NCBI GenBank assembly: GCA_003427395.1
Contig: BFEA01000213.1
Location: 928,145 to 988,487, forward strand
Origin: Chara braunii
Lineage: Eukaryota > Streptophyta > Charophyceae > Charales > Characeae
DNA length: 60,343 nt
Direction of reading: 5' to 3'
Positions 12,255-21,877 of this stretch are shown here, one piece after another. The position numbers were made by a program, and so were the translations under genes. Under the pieces are notes generated by a model. The model searched no databases and had not been told where the DNA came from. It saw nothing but the letters and a program-made list of their open reading frames with translations. How positions within the stretch are numbered: position 1 is the first letter of the stretch; each line of letters starts with the position of its first letter.

Positions 12255-12780
12255 TCCCTGACACTAGTCCCCGACACTAGTCCGCGACACTAGTCCCCGA
12301 CACTAGTCTCGTCGGTACTTGTCCCACCGGTACCGCCTTTTCCGCCTAGCCTCACATGGTCCCCGGCACCGGTCCCAAAGGTGCCGCATCTTTGCTTGGC
12401 CCCATGCGGTCCCCGACACTCGTCCCATGAGCGCCACATTTACTCTTGATCTCACGTGGTCCCCGACACTTTGTCCCGCCCATACTGCATCTTTTCTTGG
12501 TCTCACGCGGTCCCTGACACTTTGTTCCGCTCGTAACNNNNNNNNNNNNNNNNNNNNNNNNNNNNNNNNNNNNNNNNNNNNNNNNNNNNNNNNNNNNNNN
12601 NNNNNNNNNNNNNNNNNNNNNNNNNNNCCTTTTCTCTTGGTCTCATGCGGTCCCCGACACTTTGTCCCCCCGGTACCGCATCTTCTCTTGATCTCACGTG
12701 GTCCCCGACACTTTGTCCCGCCGGTACCGCATCTTCTCTTGATCTCATGTGGTCCCCGGTACCTTGTCCTGCCGGGCGTA
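12255..12780. repeat. 51-bp minisatellite preceded by ~17-bp repeats, interrupted by a gap
   Basis: About four short units of CCCCGACACTAGT lie at 12,255-12,308. They lead into a 51-bp repeat whose words GGTCCCCGACACTTTGTCCC and GGTACCGCATCTTCTCTTG recur at 51-bp spacing (TTGTCCC at 12,661, 12,712 and 12,763). Since 51 is a multiple of three, frames stay open on both strands, but I do not regard this as a gene. A 90-base N gap lies inside, so copy number is unknown. Confidence 0.9.
12538..12627. other. Assembly gap (90 N)
   Basis: A run of N inside the 51-bp minisatellite. The true size of the array is therefore unknown. Confidence 1.
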
Positions 12781-13481
12781 AGTCCTCACTTGGCCCATGA
12801 ACCCCTTGCTGCCGCGTCCTGGCGGCCTACTTGGTCCGACTACGTTTTCTCGTGCAAGCGCCTTACGTTGTCGGGGCAAAAACCCTAACAAGGGTATTTG
12901 CCGGTGTTTTTGAACGTTGGACGTTGTCCGACTCTTGCGTTGAATTGAAGGACTTGATGAGACTGATGTTTGCCAAACGTTTATTCAGACCAGCGCTATG
13001 ACTGAGAAACCTAAACCTTTTAGAACNTGACGTCGTCAACGCAAGACGACATCGACGTCCGCACGGGATAGCGGAAGTCAGCACTGTCATCCGCGGGTTT
13101 TTCGACGAGACCGCAGTAGTGTGCAGTCATGGAAAGGCTAGAGTTACACCTAGTCTACCTAAAATAATGTCGCGCGGGTTAGCAGCTGCGCGATTCAGGA
13201 CTTAAGTGGGCTAAAAAGAGGGTTGCGCGGGGTATAAGGCCGCGACGCAGGCCGCAGGGTTTGACGTCGAGCCTTGGGGCCGATAGGCCAATACCAAGGC
13301 TTACCCGGTTCGATGGCCGACCAAGCCGCGGTCACGCGGCTAACCGGTATGGGTACACCACGGACAGGAATGCCGACAGACCACAAGCTGGGCAGCCCTG
13401 CTAGGCCACAGCCTGGGCAAGCCTGCTAGGCCACATACAGGCGGAGCCTGCAAGGCCGCAGGCAGGAGAATCAGCTGGGTT

Positions 13482-13528
13482 AGCTCTTCATATTGAAGAG
13501 CTGCTCCTATTTAGTGTGAAACAGGAGC
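13482..13528. other. Two adjacent hairpins in the E1 5' LTR
   Basis: AGCTCTTCA-TAT-TGAAGAGCT (13,482-13,502) is a perfect 9-bp stem. It is followed by GCTCCT...AGGAGC around GTGTGAAAC. Both persist in the 3' LTR at about 27,346-27,390, where the second stem is improved to GCTCCTGTTT/AAACAGGAGC. Confidence 0.85.
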
Positions 13529-13559
13529 TAGCCCCGTAGGTTACGTCACCCGACTACCA

Positions 13560-13620
13560 CCCAGCAGACACCAGGATCGAATCTGAGAAACTGTAACTAC
13601 CGGGCTACCTTCTTTTGGAG
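13560..13620 (-). ncRNA. tRNA-like segment with possible B box (5' LTR)
   Basis: On the minus strand the word GATTCGATCC resembles a Pol III B box (GGTTCGANTCC), with TAGCCCGGTAG upstream in the place of an A box. The spacing is right for a tRNA or SINE head, but no full cloverleaf folds by eye. I call it only a possible tRNA-derived relic. The 3' LTR keeps the same words. Confidence 0.25.
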
Positions 13621-13695
13621 CAGCCCAGTCTTTTGGGCACGATCGATCTCGGCCGTCCGATCAAGAAGATCTCGCGGCTGAGATCAGCCTCGCGC

Positions 13696-13757
13696 GAGAT
13701 TAGCATGGCCCCTGCGCAAGGATGACACACATAAATCGAGAAATAGTCCAATTTTTA
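13696..13757 (+). ncRNA. U6: U6 snRNA 3' half, captured in the E1 5' LTR
   Basis: The sequence from GAGATTAGCATGGCCCCTGC through AAGGATGACAC and AAATCGAGAAAT to GTCC plus a T run is the 3' part of plant-type U6 spliceosomal RNA, ending in a Pol III-like T-rich terminator. The 5' stem-loop and the ACAGAGA box are missing, so it cannot act in splicing. A 9-bp inverted repeat (CGCGGCTGA/TCAGCCGCG in the 3' copy) abuts its 5' edge. The same fragment sits at the same LTR position in the other copy, so it was part of E1 before insertion. Confidence 0.92.
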
Positions 13758-13769
13758 ATTTTTTTTTTC

Positions 13770-13865
13770 GAGTCCATCTGGACTCGAACTCGGGTTTGCA
13801 TTGCAACAGCTCGTGGGTGAACCCACGAACACAGCACGACCGTTGGCATAAGCAAACGGGAATTC
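13770..13865 (-). ncRNA. Second tRNA-like segment (5' LTR), possible SINE relic
   Basis: Directly after the U6 T run, the plus strand reads GGACTCGAACTCGGG, the usual reverse complement of a tRNA T arm. On the minus strand a B-box-like GAGTTCGAGTCC lies about 60 nt after an A-box-like TTGCTTATGCC (TGGCTTATGCC in the 3' LTR). A poly-A run begins at 13,867 on the plus strand. The U6/tRNA-like/poly-A neighbourhood is what Pol III retrosequences leave behind. No functional tRNA can be folded. Confidence 0.3.
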
Positions 13866-13908
13866 TAAAAAAAAAAAAAAAAAAAAAAGGTAGAAAAAGA
13901 AAACGAAT

Positions 13909-14724
13909 GAGGCAATTGCCTCGTGGTAGGAAAAAAACAGTCCTTTGGGACTGTGTGGGAACACAAAACTCCCACTTCGTTTTTTTTTTGCCCAACACAC
14001 TGTGGCCGCGGGATCTTGAATCTCACGGCCCACAGTACTCGCGTGGGAGAATGAGAGAGAGGGGCATGGGAGTTGGGAGGGGGAGGTCCTACTCCTCCCA
14101 ACCTGCCAACTGCCCTCCCCTTTTTCAGGGGAAGGCAGAGGGAAATAAGGGAAGGCTGTTGCATGCAACAACACGAACCTGGGTGAGGTAAAAGCCAGGT
14201 TCATTAGGAATTAGAAAGTTAGTTTTTCTTTTTCTTTTCTTTATTTTATGTGAGGACACTTGTCCTCACGTGGTGCTACCTCTGGCACAAGCTGCCAGAG
14301 GTAACTGTCAGGCTCCTGTTTTTGCAGGGAGCCTGGAAAATTAAAGGCCACTGAGGAAAAGGCTAGATACAACCTTTTCCCCGATGTATCTGCCCTTGAA
14401 AAAGGGTCCAGATACATCAAACTGTAAGGGGCTGAACTTTCCAACCCCTTATCAGAAAAATAAAAGAAAAACACTTTTGGAAATGGCAGGAGACCAGCTA
14501 TCTCGCCAGATTCCGAGATAGCTGGGAAAAAGAAAAAGAAAAATAAAATAGGGCAGTTAAAGAAACTGCCCCACACTAGGGCTGTGGCTGTGGTGCGGCC
14601 ACAGTCAGCCCTGGATCTAGGCCAGATCAAGGGCTCATTGTGAGCCCGCGTTTTTGCCTGGGGGCTGGAGTGACGTCCAACTCTCTTCAGCCAATATAAA
14701 AAAGGCAGCTGCCCCCCAGCTGCC
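13909..14724. other. Array of about 14 successive perfect hairpins (E1 5' LTR)
   Basis: Short inverted repeats follow one another. Stems: GAGGCAATTGCCTC (13,909), ACAGTCC/GGACTGT (13,937), GTGGGA/TCCCAC (13,955), GTTGGGAG/CTCCCAAC (14,072), AACCTGG/CCAGGTT (14,176), GTGAGGACA/TGTCCTCAC (14,250), CTCTGGCA/TGCCAGAG (14,280), CAGGCTCC/GGAGCCTG (14,309), GATGTATCTG/CAGATACATC (14,383), CCAGCTATCTCG/CGAGATAGCTGG (14,494), GGGCAGTT/AACTGCCC (14,551), CTGTGGC/GCCACAG (14,582), GGGCTCA/TGAGCCC (14,631), GGCAGCTG/CAGCTGCC (14,704). Loops are mostly 0-14 nt. The density is far above chance, and the array is retained in the 3' LTR. Function unknown. Confidence 0.9.
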
Positions 14725-14968
14725 ATACAAAGCACTCGTGCTGCCAGTGTGTGACGGGCACACATGAGTGTTGTGGCTGCTGGAGCTGCTGCTGAGGCCA
14801 CGTGAGGAGGAGCTGGAGGACTGTTGAGGCAACGTGAGGAGGAGTTGGAGGACTGCAGAGGAGCACCGTGAGGAGGACTGGGCATAGCCAAGGCAGAGAG
14901 CACTCTGATTCCCTCCCCTTTGGCTGGTGTTGGTCCCACGGGACAGGCCCAGTGGCACTGCGGTACTA

Positions 14969-15480
14969 TGGCAGGCGGCACAGGCTTTTACTGCGGTAGT
15001 ACGAGAGTGCTGTCGAAATTTTGCTGCGGCGGCAGAGACTTTTACTGCGGTAGTACGAGAGTGCTGCCGAAATTTTACTGCGGCGACACAGACTTTTTCT
15101 GCGGTAGTACGAAAGTGCTGCCAAAATTTTGCTGCGCGGCACAGACTTTTACTGCGGTAGTACGAGAGTGATGCCGAAATTTTGCTGCGGTGGCACGATT
15201 TTTTTTCAGCGGTGGTGTGGAAGCGCTACCGTTTTTTTTGAGGCGGCAGGCCTGGTTTTTCAGCGGTGGTAGGGAAGCGCTGCCCGTATTTTTTGTGGCA
15301 GCAGGCCTGGTTTCTCAGCGGTGGTGCGGAAGCGCTGCCGTTTTTTTTTTTGCGGCAGCATGCTTGTTTTTTCAGTGGTGGTGCGGAAGCGCCACCGGGT
15401 TTTCTACGACGGCGGTTCCGGGTTTTTCGGCAGTGGTGCGGTAGCGCTGTCAAAATCGTTCGACGGTGACTCCGATTTAA
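14969..15480. repeat. 54-bp tandem repeat array (E1 5' LTR)
   Basis: CTGCGGTAGTACGAGAGTGC recurs at 14,991, 15,045, 15,099 and 15,152, a period of 54 with one 1-bp deletion. It passes into a related variant (CAGCGGTGGTGCGGAAGCGC) of similar spacing to about 15,480. Because 54 is a multiple of three, frames remain open without being genes. It lies upstream of the TATA box and could act as a repeated U3 control region. Confidence 0.93.
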
Positions 15481-15928
15481 CTAGCCGTGGTGCGGGATCG
15501 CTGCGATAATTTTACGGCGGCGACGCAGGGTGTCGCGACAAGCGATCGTTCTAAGGAGTGGTGTGGATTGTTTTGTGGGCGACTCATTGTGACGATCGTC
15601 TTCTCTGGAGTGTGATTTACACGGTCTTCATGAGTGAGCCGTTTCTTCAATTTCACTTAAGGTCAGTCAGTTAAATTGACTCAGTTCCCTTCACACCTGA
15701 GTGAACCCACACTTGCTTTGACCTGTTTTTCACTGAATGTTCATTGAAAAAGGGAAGAGGATGTGTGTTCTTGCGTGTATGACTGAGAGTCTAACAATGA
15801 TAAAGAAATGCATGGTGGTCTGTGTGTCGTTGAGTTTTGACTGCAGGTACGACAATTGGACTGAAATGGATGAGGGTTATGGCAGTGAAAGAATGATTGA
15901 CTTTTCATCTTTGTGCTTGTGTTCTATG

Positions 15929-15936
15929 TATAAATA
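15929..15936 (+). promoter_or_regulatory. TATA box of the E1 5' LTR
   Basis: TATAAATA in the context CTATGTATAAATAAAAG, conserved in the 3' LTR at 29,965. It would set the U3/R boundary near 15,960, leaving about 3 kb of LTR downstream of the start. This is inferred from the motif and its position after the U3-like repeats. Confidence 0.65.
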
Positions 15937-16609
15937 AAAGGAAGAGATGACGACGAGAAACGAAGCGAGCATAAGGAAGAGAAGTTCAACTTGGTTTAGA
16001 CTTATTCCTGAGGTTACCCATTCTTTCCTAAATAACCCTCTTCCATCTATGCCTGTCAGTCTAAATGATTCTATCTTTCTACGATTCCTTTTTCTTCGTC
16101 TAAGTTTACTTTGACGCTAGGCGGCAAGACTTTATTTGTCTGCCGTGTAGGTGTTTTCCCTTTTTTCTAGGAGGCATCTGGGGCGGGGGTTCGTTGCCTT
16201 ACGGGCCGGCCCTGTTATCGACTCAGAGTGGACCGCTTTGCGGGGGGGTACTATGCCGATTCCGTGGAGACGGCCCGACTTATGAGATCCGAGTTTTGTA
16301 CTCGGGCGAGGAGAAGGAGTATCCCAGACCACCTCTTAGGGTAATGGAAAAGGTATCTAGACGGAAGAAAATTATTTCTTGACGCCTTGCAAAAAAGGAA
16401 AATTGCCTTAGCAATCTTGTTTTAAGTGGTCATCTTAGGTACCACTACCGTATGGAGAGTTGGCGCCACAAACCACCCGACTCATGTCCTATTAGCTGAA
16501 TGGAGTACGGTTAGATACTCCTGACGTGGTTGGTCGTGTCATAAGAAACACGGGCCGTAAGGAAGACAAAAACTGAATAATACTCAAGGGCAAAAGTTTA
16601 ACTCAAAAC

Positions 16610-16633
16610 ACATTTGTCTTCTTTTTCTTTCAG
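16610..16633 (+). promoter_or_regulatory. Candidate 3' splice site before the LTR ORF
   Basis: A pyrimidine tract (TTTGTCTTCTTTTTCTTT) is followed by CAG and immediately by ATG at 16,634. This is a strong match to a splice acceptor joined to a start codon. It suggests the LTR transcript may be spliced to expose the ORF. The donor was not identified with confidence. The same site is at 30,646-30,669. Confidence 0.5.
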
Positions 16634-17146
16634 ATGGCTATGAGAACCACAAAACTATTCCTTTTCAACAATCGTGATGCGGCAGCGGAGAGAGTTGAAC
16701 TCCAAAGGCGTGATGGAGTGAGGGTAGAAAGGGTAAGCCGACTTATTTATAATCCGTCATAATTATATTCCGAGGAGGACGTTCCGCGATTTTGGGGTGG
16801 TAGTGCGCAAAGACCCCCCAGGCGACTTGTTTTCGGGAGTGATAACGGCTTGGATATTCTTCATTACGAGTTCGCACCTCCATTGCCCGAGCGTCACTTC
16901 GTCAATATGAACCTGGTGGTGTTGCAGCCCTATGAGATCAACAGACGAGTGGACAAAATCCCTGAAATAAGGCTGATGTTCGTCCGTTACGTGCTTTGGC
17001 TGAACGAGCGACAAGGCCCATTTTTTGGCATATACTACTCGGAGCGGATACGTGCCAATAGGTATGCAATTATAGGGGCTGAAGCATTATATGATGATGA
17101 AGTGAAAAATGAAGCGGGAGAACTCGAGGAGTTTTTACGTGACTGA
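16634..17146 (+). pseudogene. LTR-borne unknown ORF 1 (5' LTR), one in-frame TAA
   Basis: From ATG 16,634 the frame gives MAMRTTKLFLFNN..., stops at TAA 16,760-16,762, and in the same frame continues LYSEEDVPRFWGG to a TGA ending at 17,146. Total about 170 codons with one internal stop. The second part is protein-like throughout (NMNLVVLQPYEINRRVDK; GPFFGIYYSERIRANRY) and has no recognised domain. It lies downstream of the LTR TATA box and a good splice acceptor, so it would be the first coding region on E1 genomic RNA. The stop may be a mutation or an exon boundary: AAAGGGTAAGC just upstream resembles a splice donor. The copy in the 3' LTR is identical base for base. Confidence 0.5.
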
Positions 17147-17169
17147 TTTCGATTCGTTCCGATACGCAG

Positions 17170-17550
17170 ATGCCTGGAGCACGACGAGACTTGACGATCC
17201 CGAGGTATCTGCTGGTCTGTGCTACACCTGAGGAGGATCTCATCAGGAGTGCAGCGCGACTTTTACGAGTACGAGATGAATCTCCTATCGACGGGTTCGG
17301 CTTCGTTGGACTGCTTCGAAGTGGCGAGGGATTTTTCCCTAATACTCACGCGGATTTTAGAGCCAACATGGCTCGAACTTCCGACGAGCTTTACGGTTAT
17401 ACTTTGTATTTCCACCGCACGAGTAACCTCCAATGTCTCTTTCGAGTCATTGTGAGTATCAAGATTACCTCGTCCGGTAGGCGTTTCGGCGTCGTCCGGA
17501 TTCGGGACACAGAGACTCGACACCTGTTTGGACTTAGTCGACTTCCCTGA
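17170..17550 (+). CDS. LTR-borne unknown ORF 2 (5' LTR)
   Basis: An ATG placed directly after ACGCAG (acceptor-like) starts a 126-codon frame, MPGARRDLTIPRYLLVCA to FGLSRLP. It begins 24 bp after ORF 1 ends. No domain is recognised. A second frame from 17,219 (78 codons) overlaps it and cannot be excluded as the real one, and the third frame also looks coding for its first ~18 codons, so indels may have scrambled this gene. It is identical in the 3' LTR. Confidence 0.35.
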   Translation: MPGARRDLTIPRYLLVCATPEEDLIRSAARLLRVRDESPIDGFGFVGLLRSGEGFFPNTHADFRANMARTSDELYGYTLYFHRTSNLQCLFRVIVSIKITSSGRRFGVVRIRDTETRHLFGLSRLP

Positions 17551-17577
17551 GTTATAGTTTGGAGACTAGCCTCTCGG

Positions 17578-17721
17578 ATGACCTCCTTCTATAATACTCG
17601 GATTGTTAGAGTCATGCGATGTAGACGAAGGTCTACTTTGATTTTCGTCGACGACGAGCTGGCACGTTTGGATTTATTGGAGACACAGGTGCGCAGCGAG
17701 CGAGAGATTTACCAGGATTAG
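17578..17721 (+). CDS. LTR-borne small ORF 3 (5' LTR)
   Basis: ATG to TAG, 47 codons, MTSFYNTRIVRVMRCRRR then LARLDLLETQVRSEREIYQD. It is basic at the start and amphipathic, coiled-coil-like, at the end. It follows ORF 2 by 27 bp and lies in the perfectly conserved LTR block. It could be the C-terminal part of a protein disrupted upstream. Confidence 0.3.
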   Translation: MTSFYNTRIVRVMRCRRRSTLIFVDDELARLDLLETQVRSEREIYQD

Positions 17722-18925
17722 ACATCGTCTTGTGAAATCTTACTCAGATTTCAGAAAACACTTCGCATGGACTCAGTCTCGTTGAGGAAACCATATAACT
17801 TATGGTTTCACGAGGTAATCTAAAAACAAAAACAAAACACCGTATGTAGTTAGGACCGCTAGATGGATAGTATTCAGATTACCCCGATGATTTCACTATC
17901 ATGCTTATGCATTAAGGGGTAATCGTTCGCATAAAAATAAGCTGGATAAAGAGAAAAACGAACGTCTGAAAAAGTTATCAAGCGAAGCAACGAAAGATGA
18001 AACATTTCTGCGTTGCGTAACTTGGTGTTGGAGATGGATACTCCATCATTCGTGGAACAGAAAGAATAATTATTGTCCAGGAGGACAAAGCGACCAACAA
18101 AGTTGTCACTCGCTCCTCCAAGTAGTTGTATATGGTACGGAAACGTGGTCGAACCTGGAGTTCAAACATCGACCTGGAACTAGATCACTTGTTGATCTGC
18201 ATGGTACCAGTGATATTTATTTACAAAAGTTATTCATCACAAGTTTCAATAGTCATGATAAGAAGATCATTTTTAGTTTATTTTTTTAAATTAATAATCT
18301 TTGGAACGACAATATAAAAAGTTATGTCAGTCATACAGGTTGAAAAATGACACTTTGGCAGACCAGCTCATCAAGTCAACGATTTTGATTGTGTGATTTT
18401 GTTTTAAATATGGAAATTTTGTTGTTTGATTGCTAGGGACTAAGGATCGTTTTCACGTTTGGTTGAGACTGTCCTAGTTGACCAGCGTACGTTTCATACT
18501 TGGGAGATCAGCGCCCCAGGGAACGGACGACGCTCGGGTTCATTCGGAGTTTAGTCAAACGATTCCTATACTGCAGCGAGACGAGCAAACGCCCTCGGTT
18601 GATGTACCTTTGCGATTGCATTTAAAAGCCTTCGCACGTGGATCAGTTGCTCGGTAGGGATACGCCCCTAAGGGTGGTGACAACCCTTTAGGGATGCAAG
18701 CTTATGCCCCGCGGGAACCTATCCTGTCGTAGGGGACCGTGGGATGTATAGCTGGCGCACCCGGCTAGAGCGGCGAAGGAGCGAAGCAACCACGTCCGTC
18801 TCGGCGGTTCACGGAACAGTATGCGTCGTTCCCGAGTTGTTCTAAAAGTTATGTTTTTTGGTACACTCCTGCGTGACATGGCCGGGAGGACCCTCGTTTT
18901 CACGCGAGGGCCGATGCGCTCGACA
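17722..18925. other. Distal R/U5 region of the E1 5' LTR
   Basis: AT-rich, no coding frame supported. It ends with a GC-rich stretch before CGACA. It differs from the 3' LTR at many positions, unlike the block just upstream. Confidence 0.6.
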
Positions 18926-18927
18926 GG

Positions 18928-18945
18928 TGGCGCCATTGCCGGGGA
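18928..18945 (+). promoter_or_regulatory. E1 primer-binding site (tRNA-Asp type)
   Basis: TGGCGCCATTGCCGGGGA starts 2 bp after the 5' LTR. It is complementary to the 3' end of plant tRNA-Asp, including CCA, at 17 of 18 positions; the mismatch is the A at 18,935. Minus-strand cDNA synthesis would prime here. Confidence 0.92.
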
Positions 18946-19141
18946 TAACGACAAACTACCGTTGTCCCTAGGGGAATGACACTTGGGTGATTAGTGGAGT
19001 AAAAAGTTATTTTTTTTTTCTTGTTTGACCTAAAAAAAAAAAAAAAAAAGTCAGTAATTTGATCCCAAAATTATGAGATGTTACTTATGCAGAAGGATTG
19101 ACTGAGTTCTGTTAATATGTTGTTGTTTTTCTTCACTCAAG

Positions 19142-21175
19142 ATGGCTGGTAACAACGACGATCAGGATGGGAGAAACAATGACATTCGGGAGCTTGTAAG
19201 AATTATTCAGCAATCCCAGAAGGATTAAATCCTAAAGGTTGACGTTCCATTATTTGATGGAAACAACGCCTCGGGATGGGCAGAAAAGTTTGAACAATTG
19301 GGAAGTTGCCGGTCGAATAGAAAGATGCTGCGAATGGTGAAGAGATACTGCAAGATCCAGTATAAGGAAGAGGTGGAGGAGTTAGTACAAGATTCGTTGG
19401 ACTGGGCTGAATTCAAAAGGAAGCTGCTAGAAAAGTACCAGTTGACCGATCAAATGTTGGACTTGACCGATTTGAGGAAGGTTAGTCGGAAAAGCTTTGG
19501 TACAACAAAGTAGTTCCTTACTGAATTCGAGCGGGTGACAAGGTTAGTTCATGACCTTCCAGACAAGGATCGTTGCCTCATTTTCCTGGATAATTTCACG
19601 GAAGTGGAGCAGCTAAAATTGCTGAAGGGAATGAAAGAGCGGTATGATTGGTCAAAAATTCGAGAGAATTTATTGGCCGGGAACTTTGATAAGATCCTCT
19701 ACCGATTGCTGAAACAGCAGAAGGAGAATCGAGAGAGGATACAGTTGGGAACAGATAAGGATAGGGAAGTCCATAAGACCTTATCTGACATGAAGGAAAT
19801 GATGACCAGCATGAAAGAAGAGCGGTTGAAGCTTCAAGTGATGATGGCTAAGGCGAAAACTGGGAAGAGAAAAGGGAAGGAGCCTGTCACTAAAGAGAGT
19901 ACTAGTGAGAGTGAGAGCGAGGAGGAAAGGGAACCCCCTCGTAAGTTGACCAAGGCTGAGAGGAAAGCCTTGAACCAGATACAAGGAGGGCAAGGTACTT
20001 CTTGTAAACAAGGAGAAAGCAACAAGAACGGAGGAAATGGAAGTGGGGAGCGACAGGTTGACCAAGGACAACAAAATCAAGGTCAACAGACTCAACCACA
20101 GGGTGGTCGATGCCGTGGTAGAGGCCGCGGAAACGGAAGTGGACGTGGAAACTGGCAGGAATACGTCTGCAAATATTGTGATATGAAGGGACATGTTATT
20201 TGTTTCTGCCAGATTCTTGCTAAGGATGAGAAGGACCATGTCGTCTTCACGACGATTCGAGGAGAAGTCTTTGACTTCGAGGGAAACCTCATGGATCAGG
20301 ATATTGAAGGAGGAATGAGAAAGGAGGCTTTTCGACGGATGAGCCGTCCTCTTCCGGCCACGTTTCGCCTAACTTCTCCTGAAGAAGCAAGTCTTTTTGA
20401 GTTGGAAGAAACAATGGCTTCTCTGAAGATTGGTGGGTGTGACGAAAATGAGTTGGAGGAAAAGAAAGAACACATTGCTCATCGGGCGCGAGAGGTAACC
20501 AGGAAACTGGGCAAATGTCGAAATTTCATTGTTCAATTATGTGTTGACATGGAAGAAGTTTGGCCGAACCTTCCGAATGTGTTCCTCTTTGGTGGATGGG
20601 AAAACGAAGGACAGGATGGGTCAGCACCTTTGGCCGCTTCGGCGCCGGAAGCGCCAATGACACGGCCAATGACGATGTCCAGACCTGTACTCAAGCGAGG
20701 GATGCCAACCGTCATGGTGCAGACAAGGAAAGGAAGGAAGACCTCACAATCGCAGCCTGTGCCAGGAGAAAGTTCAAAGGGACCTCAGGAGAAAGAACCT
20801 ATTCAGGTAGAAGAAGGGGAGGATGATGAGGAGGATGAAAGATTGTGAGCAGAGGATGAACTGCTAGCAAAACAGAGAGCTATAGAAAAGGCGTCGGAAG
20901 TAGGAAAGACCCAGGTCGAGGAAGAAGAACCTCGCAAAAAGAAGAACGTGTACTCAATCCCAGTTGAACAAGAGATTGATTTTGAACAGCTGGTGGATCG
21001 TATTCTGGAAAGTCAGCGTGATCTGGTTACCCTGAAGGAGATTCTTGCAGTATCGCCGAAGTTCCGCAAGGAATTTAAGCAGCGCATGACTCGAAAGAAA
21101 GTCATGACAGTGAAGCTGAGTGAGATCATCCCTCCAGAAGTTAACTGGGCACCTCCTGGCACGAAGATGGACTGA
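19142..21175 (+). pseudogene. gag: E1 gag (capsid-nucleocapsid), broken
   Basis: One frame from ATG 19,142 (MAGNNDDQDGRNNDIREL) runs about 680 codons with stops at 19,226 (TAA), 19,511 (TAG, at a Gln position judged by E2), 20,846 (TGA) and 21,173 (TGA). The N-terminal part carries the gag core (VPLFDGNNASGWAEKFEQL; LTEFERVTRLV). A Lys/Glu-rich linker and a Gly/Gln/Arg-rich basic stretch (RCRGRGRGNGSGRGN) precede a CX2CX4HX4C zinc knuckle at 20,168-20,209. An acidic tail leads in the same frame into protease. It aligns with E2 gag in the core, knuckle and C-terminal part. Confidence 0.88.
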
Positions 21176-21868
21176 CGATGCTTGGCCACGGGTCTCATAA
21201 AAGTTCAAATTGGCCGTGGAGAGTTCTCTGCTCTCGTAGATGATGGGGCTGAAATGAACATCATGAGAGAGAGGCATGCGATTGAAGCTGAGATTCAGAT
21301 CAATCGCAATGACTTTGGATTTTTGATTGGAGTCAGTGGGACAACGCTATTTTGCGGTACGGCTAGTGGCGTAATGGTCACAGTTGGGAAGGTAAAGGCG
21401 ATATCATATTTTTACATATTGCCAAAAGTTGAACACGAAGTGCTTTTGGGAAAGTCCATTCAATGTCGCACAGAGAGCATAATCTTCAACAAGCATGAAG
21501 ACACCATGTTTGTAGCTTTATGCGATCCGGTTTGCGGCTATTATGAAGTGGTAAAGTGCGCAAATACCAGACCAGCAAATTCAAGGAACTGGTTGAATCC
21601 CGAATCATATACCTTCTTAGAGTCTGAGAAGTTGAGGAGGGAGAAAGAGATGATCGATGAAGAAAGGGATCCTCAGGAGTTTTCGTTGACATTGCCAATT
21701 ATCTCACAGACAGTCGATTTTGCAGCAAGTCATCCTACAATTGATCCGAGCCTGTTACAGGCCCTGATGGAGGCTGTGGTTGACAAGGAAGGTGCAGAAA
21801 CCATGCATCTTGTTTATCGGCCAAATGAATCTTGCATGGAGGAATCACTGCCATCAGCCAGACAATAG
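21176..21868 (+). pseudogene. pro: E1 aspartic protease and linker, in the gag frame
   Basis: It continues the gag frame after the TGA at 21,173. The retropepsin active site reads ALVDDGAEMNI (21,239-21,250), where the usual Asp-Ser/Thr-Gly has Asp-Asp-Gly, so activity is doubtful. A later VLLGKS fits the conserved hydrophobic-Leu-Gly element of the family. The frame ends at TAG 21,866-21,868, three bases before the putative frameshift heptamer. In E2 this codon is AGG, so the TAG is probably decay. Gag and protease sharing one frame, separate from RT, is the notable arrangement. Confidence 0.8.
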
Positions 21869-21870
21869 TC

Positions 21871-21877
21871 TTTTTTA
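21871..21877 (+). promoter_or_regulatory. Candidate -1 ribosomal frameshift site (E1)
   Basis: T TTT TTA in the gag-protease frame (codons TCT TTT TTA). A -1 slip gives TTT TTT AGG, exactly the frame in which RT continues. U UUU UUA is the slippery heptamer known from HIV-1 gag-pol. The same heptamer, in the same register and at the same junction, is present in E2. A GGAC...GTCC stem could form 2-3 nt downstream. Confidence 0.75.

Larger units (their letters stand above)
12869..18925 (+). repeat. E1 5' LTR (6,057 bp)
   Basis: Homology to the 3' LTR starts exactly at TGTCGGGGCAAAAACCCT (12,869) and ends at GCTCGACA (18,925). Order inside: small repeats and a hairpin pair (13,380-13,530), U6 fragment, tRNA-like segments, hairpin array, 54-bp array, TATA box at 15,929, then about 3 kb downstream of the TATA box that includes ORFs. 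A 6-kb LTR is exceptional; the closest size class I know is the plant Ogre elements. A single N is at 13,027. Confidence 0.95.

Noticed and set aside
12319-12888. 189-codon frame with repeated PRHFVPPVPHLLLIS peptides
   Set aside because: The 51-bp minisatellite is a multiple of three and keeps frames open; the frame also crosses an N gap.
14920-15509. Cys/Gly/Phe-rich frames over the 54-bp array
   Set aside because: The period is a multiple of three, several frames are open at once, and the two LTRs differ by frame-breaking indels.
21832-21870. ATG at 21,832 as the true start of the E1 RT ORF
   Set aside because: Protein similarity to E2 begins only at the T run; codons between 21,832 and 21,870 in that frame have no counterpart, so frameshift entry is preferred.
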